Position numbers and translations under genes: made by a program. This document shows positions 24,920 through 37,000 of a DNA stretch of 64,000 bases, piece after piece. The notes under the pieces were generated by a model, which did not search any database, had not been told where the DNA came from, and was given only the letters and a program-made list of their open reading frames with translations. The first letter of the stretch is position 1. Every line of letters starts with the position of its first letter. The stretch lies in the NCBI RefSeq assembly GCF_037975245.1, contig NC_092565.1:22465499-22529498 (forward strand). The letters are read 5' to 3'. The DNA is from Apostichopus japonicus. Taxonomy: Eukaryota; Echinodermata; Holothuroidea; Aspidochirotida; Stichopodidae.

Positions 24920-25968
24920 TTCTCCAAATTTGGTCAAATTTTAATTCTTGTTCTCAAGAGGCGCCGACCGGCATTGATTTAAATTTCCAGGCTGTGTCCG
25001 TCCACTTCGCATTGGAATATCGAATAAGTCAAGAAGCTATTTACAACATTTGAAATTAATTCACGATAACGATGGGCCTAGCTCCGCAATCATTCCCAGG
25101 AAGGAATTTAACTTTCGATGAGTGTAGCTAAATATACTTTGTTTTTTTTATAATTTTTTTTTATTAATATTCAAAATACAGGTTTTTATAGATAAGAATA
25201 GAATGAAATTTCTCCAATAAACAATCATTGACTGATGTTGTTATGACATTATCTAAAGGCTTGATGAAATATTGTTCTGCCCATTCCAAGTCTTCAGCTT
25301 CCCTTTTGTAGTCGACTTGAAACAACGACAACAAAATAGCGAGTAAAATTATAAACAACTCTTCAATTGTCCTTGTTGTGACCTAAAGATTATTATTATT
25401 ATTATTATGTTTTTGTATTCCGTTGAGTTTACATCTGATTAATACAACCCCTTCAACTTCAAGTGATTGCCTCGGATCACCTCACATCGCAATTCACCTT
25501 AGACGGGTAAAATCTTACTATATAGTTATCAAATTCACTTTGTTGTCAAAACCAATAAACCCTTTAATGAACTTATTACTGCATATCACCTACTGTAGGT
25601 ATGGTAGACGAAGATACCACACGCGGCGCCAACCCGTAATCTGTTCAACAGAAAAAAGGAAAATTGAACTTCGCTCATAAAACTAATATAATATATATAT
25701 GTATACATATGATAAGATTCGGTATAATTGACACTTGGTATATGGATGTTTGTAAATATGAGAATAATAACCCATTGTTCATAAGAAATAGAAGTTCAAT
25801 AAACAAATACACTCATTCAGGGATTTTTAAGGTATACTGATGACAATGAGATGCAAATCTGCGGCCTTCCGAAAAGATAAATATATAAATGGGAAACATG
25901 CCACTGTGTTTGCTTTGTCGATGGAAGGTTTGAGAATATTTCCAGTGACTTTACCAGTGACATTCATC

Positions 25969-26841
25969 GTCTACTAATACTAATACTTAAACTACTACTA
26001 CTTATACTGCTACTACTGCTACTACTGCTGCTACTTATACTGCTACTACTGCTACTACTACTACTACTACTACTTCTACTACTACTACTGCTACTACTGC
26101 TACTACTGCTACTACTACTACTGCTACAACTGCTACTGCTACTACTACTATACTACTACTACTGCTACTACTGCTACTACTACTACTACTTATACTGCTA
26201 CTACTGCTACTACTACTGCTACTACTACTACTACTTCTACTACTACTACTACTACTGATACTACTGCTACTACTGCTACTACTGCTACTACTACTACTTA
26301 TACTGCTACTACTGCTACTACTACTACTACTGCTACTACTACTAATACTGCTACTACTACTACTTATACTGCTACTACTGCTACTACTACTACTACTGCT
26401 ACAACTGCTACTGCTACTACTACTACTACTACTACTGCTACTACTACTACTACTTATACTGCTACTACTACTACTAATATTACTACTACTGCTACTACTA
26501 CTACTTAAACTACTACTTCTACTTTACTACTACAGCTACTACTACTACTGCTACTACTACTACTACTTATACTGCTACTACTACTACTAATATTACTACT
26601 ACTGCTACTACTACTACTTAAACTACTACTTCTACTTTACTACTACAGCTACTACTACTACTGCTACTACTACTACTACTTATACTGCTACTACTACTAC
26701 TACTACTAATTAAACTACTACGTCTACTACTACTACTACCGATACTACTACTACTACTTAAACTACTACTTCTACTTCTACTACAACTACTACTACTACT
26801 TCTACTACTACTACTATTTCTACTACTACTACTACTACTAT
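25969..26841. repeat. 870 bp interrupted (ACT)n/(GCT)n microsatellite
   Basis: Almost uninterrupted CTA/CTG trinucleotides with occasional TTA, AAA and TAT interruptions. A block of about 120 bp containing ATTACTACTACTGC is itself duplicated (about 26476-26560 and 26591-26680). The - strand frame at 26618-26857 reads as nearly pure serine and is a repeat artefact. Confidence 0.9.
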
Positions 26842-28077
26842 TTTCAAAGGAAACCAAGAGCCGTTTCGGTTTAGTACGTGTATGACGTCACAGATCATTA
26901 CGGTGGATATACTTCAATATTTTGTTTCTCGGAAATTGAATAAGATAGGATACTGGTTGTCAGAGTCAACTATATTTCCTACTACAAAGTCTGCAATACT
27001 TCATTACATATCATCTCTAATTATACCCGGAGGTGCATAAGGGCGGGCACCATGCATACTTACAAACAAACACGACCTGGCAAGATCCCCTAAAATGTTT
27101 CATTCGCCTCTGATCAGGCTCTGGTTTACTATATTTTATACTTTATTGACACTTAACTTTACGAAACCGGGGACCGGATGTGGCATAGGAGCACGTGCCC
27201 ACATGTTGTGTAGTATCTGAAAAGAAGTTACGTAAGGGCATTTTTGCGGTAAAGAGCGAACATGGTTACTTTTCATTATCAAAACCAAAAGATGACGATT
27301 TTTTTATGTGAAGTGGGCAGTTATTTTGTTTTCTAACAGCATTCGGGACCCCTCCCCCTCCCCCTCCCCCATGCACACCACTGTATGAAGAGAAGCATGC
27401 TAAGAAAGTTATGGTCTGACTCGAGCACGGTTTCACCAGGAGAACGAGTAATATATTGTCCTATGCCAGTGTACTACCACACTAAATACGTATACGCCTT
27501 AGGATATATCCCTACTAGCCTTCTCAATGCTGTATTCATCAGCCTATATACAGCCTTTATCAAACTATATCAGAATCATATATGAGCTTGTACACAATGT
27601 AAATTGATGATAATTACATACTGAAACATGTTTACATCATTTATCCATTGACAGTGGAGTACATAGTTCAAAGAGTTGAGAAGGATATCGATTCCATTTC
27701 ATGATATAGTAGAGGGGTGTGTAGTCGCTCGTATATCATTTCTCGATATGACGTTGTTTGTATAAGTTATGATGATCATACCATTATCAGCAAATATATT
27801 TGTTTATGTGGTTTTTACTTATTTACCTACCGTATAATGTCTACGTATGTATCCAAGCAAATTTTGGATGAAGTTTAGCGCCCCCCCCCCCCCCCCTAAG
27901 TCAAATGCAGACAACTTTGACAATTTTGCAATTGTTGGTTAACCTGTATGCCATAATTAGGAAAAAATTATCACAAGTTTTATCCTGAGTGGTACCGGAC
28001 AAGTTTTTCTCAGATGAAATACTCTCAAAAAATTCCGAGTTCAACAACTATATATATTATATATATGTATGTATGTA

Positions 28078-28255
28078 TAATTGAAATTGTGGTGAGTTGG
28101 AAAATCCAGAACAGTGACAAACCTTCCAGCCTCCACCGGGATTCGAACCCGGGCCTCCCGCTTTATATGCGGACACCCTAATCACTAGGCTATGGACGTT
28201 GATTGTATCGTGAGAGGTTCGAAACCGGTAAGGAATTGTCGTTATTCCACTGAAG
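28078..28255 (-). mobile_element. tRNA-derived SINE, copy 1
   Basis: On the - strand there is an A-box-like TAGTGATTAGGGTG (about 28174-28187) and a B box GGTTCGAATCC (28139-28149), spaced as in a tRNA. A short body follows (GGTGGAGGCTGGAAGG, then CACTGTTCTGGATTTTCC) and then a TA/TATG-rich tail. The acceptor-stem pairing of a functional tRNA is not evident, so this is a SINE and not a tRNA gene. Confidence 0.75.
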
Positions 28256-28339
28256 GCGTTTGTCACCTGTATCGAACGATACTAGTTCTTTTTTGGTGAC
28301 ATATTTGCCTTACTCTAGAGATCGAACATAATGCTATAT

Positions 28340-28500
28340 ATATATATATATACATCCCGGTGGAGGCTGGAAGTTTTTTCACTGTTCTTGATTTTCCAAC
28401 TTTTTTCACTGTTTGGGATTCGAAAACCGGGCCTCCCGCTTTGTACGCGGACACCCTAACCAACTAGGCCATGGACGCTGATTGTATGTCCAGAGGTTCT
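28340..28500. mobile_element. tRNA-derived SINE copies, rearranged
   Basis: A + strand SINE fragment (ATCCCGGTGGAGGCTGGAAG and tail, about 28354-28402) abuts a - strand tRNA-like head (CGGACACCCTAACCAACTAG, about 28449-28468) with a degraded B box. The flank beyond the head, about 28430-28620, repeats 28150-28330. This indicates a duplication of about 290 bp with internal rearrangement. Confidence 0.65.
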
Positions 28501-29588
28501 AAACCGGTAAGGAAGGTCGTAATTCCACTGTAGGCGTTTGTCACCTGTATCGAACAATACTAGTTCTGTTTTTGGTGACATATTTTGCCTTACTCTAGAG
28601 ATCAAACATGATGCTAACCAACTCGAAAATCATTTGTGATTCCTAAAGCCATGAAGTACTATCTATCCCTAACCATGGCGGAGTCTGTGGTTTGCCATTT
28701 TAAACACAGGGAAGCGTTGGGATTCAAGAAAACAATTATTTACACAATCCGCCTGCCAAAGCGTCAGTCAATTTCTCGTGAAAATACGGCGGGCTGTAAA
28801 TTTCTCTAAGTCCATCTACAAACATTTCGGATGACTAAGGAGTAAACAACTTGATGGTTTCACTCTTTGCTGAATCTTTTATTTTGTCGTATCGACTAAA
28901 TGCCAAATCAACAGAGAAAAAGTACTTTAGATTTATTATATGGTATATAGGGCCATAGATAGGTCAATGTGTGTACTTTACATACAAGGACATCAATGAC
29001 CTAACCAATCAATAAACCACTGCAAAACAACACTTTGGGATTAGTGTGGAATGGGTAAGGCAGAGGTAGTACAACAATAGTTTGTAATGATTTTTCGAGG
29101 AGGAAACTTGCCCACTTTTGTCTTGCCAGGAATGTTTACGATATAAACTGACGAAGGACATTGAGTTTATACATACATACGTTATGTCGTACTGAAGATT
29201 GTCATATAAAGACTGTGTGATTTATTGTATAATTGGACCTATGTGATTCGGGAGATATCATTATTGAATGTGTAACGTCCAGTGACAGTTTCGGGCCATG
29301 AATCGAGAACTTATGATATCACTTTGTTTGCGTTGGCACAGGAATACAATTTAAACCGTCTGGGAGTGTACACCAGAAATTATCGATATTTTGGAAACTA
29401 ACTGACTTGTGCAGTCTGGATCGGCATCGAATCTTGGACCATGTATAACACGATCTGTCGCCAACGTTTTTTCATGGTTTAACACTGTTTATGAAAACAA
29501 AATAGCAAATTAAACAGAATATTAAGAACAGATCATCAAGTTGGAAACAGACGATATCAGGCTCGCGCGCTTGAACAGTTTCTTCAAC

Positions 29589-31415
29589 ATGGTATTATTC
29601 CCTGCTCCAGTTACTTCTTCACAGAATCCACCGCCGGGTCCAGCTTCGTCGGTTTATACTGCTAAGCTGGACACCGCGGTAGTTGAAACAACCGGTAGTT
29701 ACGCAACGGAGATAGGAACGCTGTTTTACACCGATTTCATTACTGATGTGGACGACGAAATATTGAATACGTTTCCTACTGACATAAGCTCAGGTATTCA
29801 AGAGACTGGTACGATAAACCCCTTATCAAGTGAGCCGGCAGCTTTCTTTATTTCAGATTCTGCCAATATTAGTATCTCACCGTCGAATGGAACATCTTTG
29901 GGTACAACGAGTACGGTAGTCAGCACTGTTTATATCGACACGGTAACAGCCGAAATTGTATCGCGTGTAGCCACCGCTTGTTTGATGTCACTTTTCCTGT
30001 TTGTAACGTTGGTCGGAAATGTCATAGTCTTGTTTGTATTTAAGCACCGATATCGTAAATTTACAGCCCGCGTTATCTTTATGTACAATTTCATAGTCAT
30101 TCTATTTGGTGATGGATTATGTAACATGTCTATAGCATGGGGCGCCGTTTTAGCGGGCGTGTGGCCGTATGGACAAGTTATATGCCAGTTTAGTTCATTC
30201 CTCTTAAACACATTCAACACACTGACGCTATTTGCCCTGTTGCATCTAACATTTGATCGTTTTCTGGCGATGAAGAAACCAGATTGGTACCACAAAAATG
30301 TCCAAATTGTTGCATCTTTAGTGGTTATTTTAATCACGTGGTTATACACGATCGCGTTCAATTTAGCCATTTTCGCAGGAGCGGTACCAAGCAATTACTA
30401 TATAAACCGCTTCATTTGCGGTATTTCATCTGGAGTAGACCTCATCTTCACCGTCCTCCGGCTCGTCCTAAATTTACTGGTTCCTCTCTCCGCTGTTTCA
30501 TTTTTCTTCATCGTCATAGCTAAGATGGCGACTGTCTCGAAAGGAAGCGTACAAGAACTTCCAGAAGACGAAGTATTCCTCCGCAAACCAAAATTAGTTT
30601 CGGTCGTGAAACACACCAAACTGATCGCTATTTTGATTATATTTTGGTGTATTCTCGAAGGTCCATACCAAGTAGTACATACAGTTTATCTATTTAGTAA
30701 AGGAGAACCAGACGTTCTGATTTCTTTCAGTGTCGAAACAATCACAACTTGGATGAAATTCCTTTATCCGGCAATCGTACCAATTTTTATCCTTGTTGGT
30801 ATGATAGGCAATAGAAAAGTTCAAAAGTTGGCGCCAGAACATTTGGACATGGTCACTCCAGACGAGAGTGCATCTAGGTCCCCCCGTAATGAACCCGGTG
30901 TCCGGACATCATGGGCTAGCGAAGCCTCGGAGCGGACACTCACATCTCCCACAACTAGTCCCAGACGACATTTTCAAGTTCCCGTACTCTTTCCGACCGC
31001 AGAGGGTTTACGCATGCGTGTTGGAAATGACTCAGGGGAGATACCGCCGCGCCAGAGACATTTATCATTCACGACAGGAGGAGAAAAGTTTGTCAAAAAT
31101 AAACCAAGGCAGGATGACAAGAGAATTTTAAGGTCCTCCTCATTCCCGATTCCAAATGGAGGGACATCGCTTCCAGATTTGAGAACTTTAACTGAAACTG
31201 AAGCGACGAGAAATGCTAACAGAGGAGACAACTATGAATTAGGAGAGAGCGTTTACGGATCGACCGAGACACTGTCCTCTTATGAATATGACAACAAGGA
31301 GCAAATATTAATGTTTAGCGGTAATGAACATTCTCTCTTCGGACTATCACTCAGCAAAAATACGGAGACCTTTGTTGAAATGGAGTTTCAGTTGCCCGCC
31401 ACCCCTATTTCATGA
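29589..31415 (+). CDS. intronless class A (rhodopsin-like) GPCR, orphan type, 608 aa
   Basis: The ATG at 29589 has a good start context (A at -3, G at +4); the frame is open a little further upstream but without another ATG. Residues 1-120 are an extracellular Ser/Thr-rich segment with NIS and NGT glycosylation sites. Seven hydrophobic helices follow. TM1 has GNVIVLF, TM2 an aspartate in FGDGL, TM3 starts after a cysteine (VICQF) that could pair with FICG in loop 2, TM4 has ITWLY, and TM5 has LLVPLS. Signature motifs are altered: DRF replaces DRY, FWCILEGPY replaces CWxP (glutamate at the toggle-tryptophan position), and YPAIV replaces NPxxY. The cytoplasmic tail is long (about 185 residues), Ser/Thr/Arg-rich and probably disordered. 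Fold is certain; ligand and subfamily are unknown. Confidence 0.92.
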   Translation: MVLFPAPVTSSQNPPPGPASSVYTAKLDTAVVETTGSYATEIGTLFYTDFITDVDDEILNTFPTDISSGIQETGTINPLSSEPAAFFISDSANISISPSNGTSLGTTSTVVSTVYIDTVTAEIVSRVATACLMSLFLFVTLVGNVIVLFVFKHRYRKFTARVIFMYNFIVILFGDGLCNMSIAWGAVLAGVWPYGQVICQFSSFLLNTFNTLTLFALLHLTFDRFLAMKKPDWYHKNVQIVASLVVILITWLYTIAFNLAIFAGAVPSNYYINRFICGISSGVDLIFTVLRLVLNLLVPLSAVSFFFIVIAKMATVSKGSVQELPEDEVFLRKPKLVSVVKHTKLIAILIIFWCILEGPYQVVHTVYLFSKGEPDVLISFSVETITTWMKFLYPAIVPIFILVGMIGNRKVQKLAPEHLDMVTPDESASRSPRNEPGVRTSWASEASERTLTSPTTSPRRHFQVPVLFPTAEGLRMRVGNDSGEIPPRQRHLSFTTGGEKFVKNKPRQDDKRILRSSSFPIPNGGTSLPDLRTLTETEATRNANRGDNYELGESVYGSTETLSSYEYDNKEQILMFSGNEHSLFGLSLSKNTETFVEMEFQLPATPIS

Positions 31416-34054
31416 GATTGAGCTTCTCTCAGCGTTTATCGTTGTAGCCATTAAATTTACACACACATATTTTCACAGGGGCGGGGGAGGGGAGGGGTCC
31501 ATGAAAATAGGGGGATGTACACCGTAATACTCGCATGGATCGGCGTTTGATGATCGTATTTATAGATTGATTATATGGTTGGTGAATGAAACTGCAAGCA
31601 ATGGCGAGTTTGAAACTATAATAGCAATCTTATAGTAACTTCATTAGGATCCATATTTTGTATAAATCAAGGACAGTTTTTTTTAACCAACATTTATACA
31701 CATGTAAGTTGTGATGTATGATTTCTGTAAATACATTTGTACATTATTAACATATTAGACAGCAGCTCCTCTTAAATGTAGAAGCTATCAGATATATGTA
31801 CATGTTTTATTTCCATGTTTTATGCCTGCTTTTATACATGTTGTATGCATTTTCGTTTCCCTGTTTGATTTGATTAACTTTAACAAGATAAGTCATCCTT
31901 CTTTTAAATCCACTTTTAATATTTTATCGAAGTTTCGTGAAATTCTTCTAAAGTATTTTCGTTTGAATAGTTTGTACTAATCACAATATACTTACAATTC
32001 TACCGTTCGCCCGAACCTTGTATGCAGATTACAATAGGCTATGTACTTCATTTGCTGTAACAAGTGTTGCTGCTTCTAGCTTAAAACTATGAACCAGTGG
32101 CGTGCACATGATTTTCTTAGATTCTAAATTTCCCCAACTGACAAGATACGAGCTGAATATTTTATGGAAGAGCCCGAGGCGTATCAAGATTCAAGAGGTT
32201 TATTAAGGAGGGTGTTTGGCCCCCGGGGGTCGTTTGAAGCCGACTTTTGTGTAGACGGATGTGGGGTGCTATTACAGAAAAGAAAATCAGAGTTCGAATG
32301 GTGCATTCTGGGGCATATTTAGACTATAAAATTGGTATATAGTAAACTCTAAACGCATGGTTGCGTGCTAATAAATAATATTGCTCTTGTACAGGTATGT
32401 GAGTTTGAAAAGGAGATATACTCCCGTAGCAGTGGTCTAATTCTTACCAGGATGAATGTAGAAAAATCCCCCCCCCCCTCGAGTAAACCATTTCCACCGA
32501 TTGACGATGAAAGGTGGGGGTACACCCCCTCTCCCCTGCACGAAATTCACTGGTGTCACCTGTCTTGACATTAATCCTCGAAGTATATTTTCTAAGAAAT
32601 TTCTTGTCATTCTGCTGAAAAGGATGATATTTTTTTTTATAATCCCCAAGACAGAGGAAAAGCTTCGTGTGCTTCAAGTTATGTACATTCCTTTATTTAA
32701 CTGCCGGCCAATGAAACCTGAAAATGTCCAGCATATCAAAATAGACATATTGTTGCTATTATATCATCAACGGCTGTTAAAAATAGAGTAGAGAATAATT
32801 TTATTTCTTTGGGGTATCTCAATCTTTCAGTAAACTTGATAAACTTTACAATAAATGTCAGCACGAAGTGCAGCTGTTCATTGTTCATTTTTGGAAGGAT
32901 GTTCTGATGGTTAGTGGGGTTTTCACCTCAGCTTTATCAGACCATGCCAGTATATGTTTTGCATTGTGTTTGGTTTCCAAATTGCTTTCTCGTGATGAAA
33001 CATGGAAACATGGTACTTTCGGGTAACCGTTTTGATCAAAATAAATACATGTGTATAAAGTAATGTTGTGACAAAGAGTTCTATAGCGGAAGAAGAATAT
33101 CCTTCCGCAATTAAAACGTAAACACATAACAAAGTTAAGGGATAACAAAGTTTCGAAACTGAACAGAAGGAAAGAAAGGAAACCAAAACAGGAATGGACA
33201 ATTTATAATATATCACTTCTTCATATAAAATAAAAACTAGATCAATACAATCAAGTTGTTGATTAATCTGAAACTGAAAATGATCTGCAAGTCTTTAAAA
33301 CTGCACGAGTTGCTTTCTTTAGGTTTCAATTCACATTTCTCGGCAACATTATCTGATATACATATAGAACAATGGAAATATATTCAAGTGAATATCTATG
33401 TCTTCGTGGAAAGTATTTGTGCTTCCAATGTGTAATAATATACACGAAGATATATTTTCCAGCCTCTATCTCCTCTTCACTATCCGTCCACTCCCCAACT
33501 TATAAACATTCATTCTTATCTTTCATTGGTTTGTTAATGGATTAGCTTTTCATTACATTGTTCACGTGTGTCTATCTTTCTATGGGATGGTGGAGAGGGG
33601 AGAGGGGAGAGGGGCATGGGTGGGTTTAAATAGTAATGAGGGTGCTATTTGGCAAGGGACAATGGAGACGAATGATGACAACAATAAAGCTCGGAGAATG
33701 TTCGACGAAAGATCCTAGCCGAAAGGTTAGTGACCTCTGATTACCATGGGAACGGAGGATTGGCGCCAGATTGGTAATTACTGCATGGTGGTTGCAATGT
33801 TTGTAGTCTGCGAGAGAGACACTCAAGAAGAATACGTTACCATAAATGCAGACTAATTTCCATCAATAAGGTGATGCGAATAGGATCAGGTGTCAATATT
33901 TGAAGAAAAACATAAACTTCCGAGAAATATCAGCCCCTTCTTCATTTTGAATTCGGAATCATTCTCTATGAACCTGAACCTTCCACTGAGAAATAAGTGT
34001 TTGAAGATAATGTATAAATGTTTATCGAATGCAGCTTGTTGGATTCAATTATCA
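31416..34054. other. convergent intergenic region, GPCR to hydroxyacid oxidase
   Basis: Holds the presumed 3' UTRs of both flanking genes. A short (GGAGAGG)n purine run sits at 33593-33616, and poly-C and poly-G patches near 32467 and 31480. No coding exon is recognised. Confidence 0.55.
32370..32375 (+). terminator. candidate poly(A) signal for the GPCR gene
   Basis: AATAAA about 950 nt after the GPCR stop codon on the same strand. It is the first clear canonical hexamer I found, but transcript ends cannot be confirmed from sequence alone. Confidence 0.25.
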
Positions 34055-37000
34055 TCATGGCTCCAATTTGGCTAGATATTTGGCTTCATTGATGACACTG
34101 GATGGCGTTATGTCACTCAGGGTAGCACATCCTTTAAAAAAAGAAAAAAAAAAGAATATGAAATGAAGATAAGCATGGCATGTCTTCAGTATCGGTGAGA
34201 TAATTTGTACGCTACCGGTATGTACTTACAGTTGGTTGGATTAAAGGGAAATAACAGATTTTTTATATTTAACTCACTTGTGAACCTTACAACAGGCTAA
34301 AATGACCGAACCTGTTCTTTCTGTGACGTCAGACAATATAAACTCGTATCACAACCCCTATTTTAAATCAGTCGAAGTATTGTTGCTTTCAAAGCGCGTG
34401 GTATCGGCATGATGATAAGGAACTGAATAAGGGGAGTTGCTTTAGAAGTGGGGGAGAGGGGGGTGAGTGATAGGGGTGGGGATTGCTTGGAATATGACAT
34501 TGAATAGATTACAGTTTTATAATTTCATGCTGAACCTCGTGTGGCCAGTCTGCTATACATATTCTAACTAATCACTTTTAATAAAACAGATGGCTCACGA
34601 GGAACAGTAAGGAAAAATAAAACTCACCGCACTGCGCCATCACGTCACTGAGTTCTTCACGGAACAGTTCTAGTACGTGGGATACGCCTTCTGTTCCCTA
34701 AAAAAAAAAAACATTCGTCTTCTTACCTAGTCAGAGTAGATTTTAAAGTCATAGTGTGCACCCCATCTGGTACCCAACTCTTCCTCGTTCCCAACCTCTC
34801 TTAAGCCTCCCTACTTACCACTCTTTCCAAGATATAAGTATCTTATCGAATGCATTACTGAACAATGAAGGTATCCCTATGCAGTATGAGTGCAAGAAAA
34901 GGGGGAGGGGTGGGCATGGTCTCGCACTTCCGACCTTAAGTCAAGGGAAACTGGCTTAGTTTGACTCTTCCCAGAGCCGTATATCGAAACAAAAGGTCTG
35001 CCCTCTACCTTCATATGTCAGGGGAATTTTGACTTTTTCCGCCTCTCGCCCCTCCCCCACCTTTGAAATCCAGTGCAGGCCATTGTCCCTATGTATTAGA
35101 GTATGATCCAGTGACAGCCACTAGACTGTCAATGTTAATGTTGTTTAGCTAGTGAGTTTCGCTTTCTTATAAGCTGGCATCTTAATGATTTTAACAGAAC
35201 ATTTAAAGGTATTTCCAGAGAGCCTGTATCGAGATAACAACTCCCTTGCAATGCATTGCAAGAAGTCCGAAAATAGTCTCAGCGCAAGATACTCTTTTGT
35301 TAAAGTTTTTGTTATGCACAGAAAGGCAGGAGGGATTTGATGTATCGCAAATTACTGAAGTTAAAGGGGAAGGGGTTGGGGGGTGGTATCGAAGTCGTTT
35401 ATCTGACTGGCAAGGAGTATGAAATGAGGAAAGCTACGATTTCGTGACGAATTATTTAGTTGCAGCCGTTTTGTTTAAATACTGATTTATGGATGTCTTA
35501 TACATAAGAGAAGCACCCGATCGTCTGAGGACTAGAACATTTACCCTTCGTTCCCGCCCCTGCTTTCCATCCCTTGTTTTTTAATTCTTACAGCATTGAG
35601 GCCTAGATGATAAGTAAAGACCTAGGTTTAATGTTTATTCTAAAGTTCATGGTATAGCAATGACATTCTCTCGTGAATAAATCGATAGAAAGGAGGAACA
35701 GTTTGGTCAAATTCAAATCACGCGTTCCGCCATTAAAGTTATTATTCGGCCTTCCGTTCTAGTTGTGGTTTCAGCAGCAATGTCTTGATGGCGTTAAACA
35801 AACCATCCTAATCAGGCGCCATCGTAAATGTACTCGTCTGTGTTTTTCGAATGATACAACGTAAAACAAAACGTTACGCGTCTTTTAACTTGATTACTTG
35901 GGGTTTAATTATCAAATGAACCTGCGAGAGACACATAGTACATTGAGTACATCTTAAAGGGGCCTACTGTGCTCACAGGGTGTATTTCAGAATCGAATTA
36001 AGAAAATACTTTGGTGGCAGTAACGTCATAACAACTATTGAATATACCACCACGCAGTGCCAGCTAAACACTCTCTTGGGTCTTAAGGCACCATAAGCTT
36101 ATCACCCCCCCCCCCCAACTCCTTCACTATGAAATGAAAGTTGAAACATCTTGCCTGGAAGTATTCGTGGATTCCCCTTGACCTTGGGTGGCGCTATAGG
36201 CACTTGCCTTATCTGCCTAACCTGGCAATGATACCACTGAGTTGCCTAATTCAAATATCAATGATTTGCATATAAGATTCTGGATTGACGTTGTCACTGT
36301 TGAGTCCCGGCATTAACAGTATTCCGTAAAGTAATAACTACCGGTGTCTGCAATTTAATCTTTCGATCCATGGTGTTCACTTTGCCATGACTTGGGTGCC
36401 ACCTCACATGCAGACGTGTCTGTATGGAGGGAGGAACATTATACCGGAGTGTGAAAAGTTTGAAGAAATGAAAGGAAATGAAACCGTTCTTCTTTTAGTC
36501 CCACAAACTATTTGTGCCATGTTTCACCAGGGAGTTACTATTTACATGGCAACTCCATGGTTTCACCAAAGTGCTTCATGTTTTATATATACTGTAGTAC
36601 TATAATGGCTGTTCATAGCGTAGTATGTATCGTTAACTTTCGTTTCCATATAAATCTGAAAAGTTTCACCAGACTCATTAAAACGTATCTCTGTATAGTT
36701 CCATATTTATCGTTGTTTAAAAGTGTTCAGTATTTCAAGCATGGAGGAATTACCCTGACAGGGTAACGTTGTTATGTTTCAAGCCTTTCGTGGATATAAA
36801 TCACACATTTGGGATAAAACCTAAATTAAACAAAAAAGAAAGGACAAAATTGTCTTAACTCAAGCGTATATGAATATCGAGGGATTAACGATATTCATGT
36901 TTAATTGCGTGAAAGTAATTTCTTTCTGCATAGATGAGATTTATACCGCCTTGGGAAGAGGCAGAGAATAATATATCTCTCTGTTTTAATAGTCACGCGT

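Larger units (their letters stand above)
24920..29588. other. divergent intergenic region between the WAP-Kazal gene and the GPCR gene
   Basis: Contains the upstream flank of the WAP-Kazal gene, an ATT microsatellite near 25390, an ACT-type microsatellite (25969-26841), two SINE-related copies (28078-28500) and the 5' flank of the GPCR. No convincing protein-coding exon was found. Confidence 0.6.

Noticed and set aside
12180-25310. Similar LEWADQ-like and LEWAEQ-like peptides on the - strand near 12210 and 25280
   Set aside because: Only about seven residues match, with no shared splice sites. Both lie near ATT repeats, so an old repeat relic or chance is more likely than conserved exons.
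26618-26857. Open frame of almost pure serine on the - strand
   Set aside because: It is the translation of the ACT-type microsatellite and has no start context or splice support.
28133-28200. Possible tRNA gene
   Set aside because: The A and B boxes are good, but no paired acceptor stem is visible, and the sequence recurs with a shared non-tRNA tail, so it is a SINE.
29930-30394. 154-codon open frame on the - strand
   Set aside because: Shadow of the GPCR reading frame, which has seven clear membrane helices.
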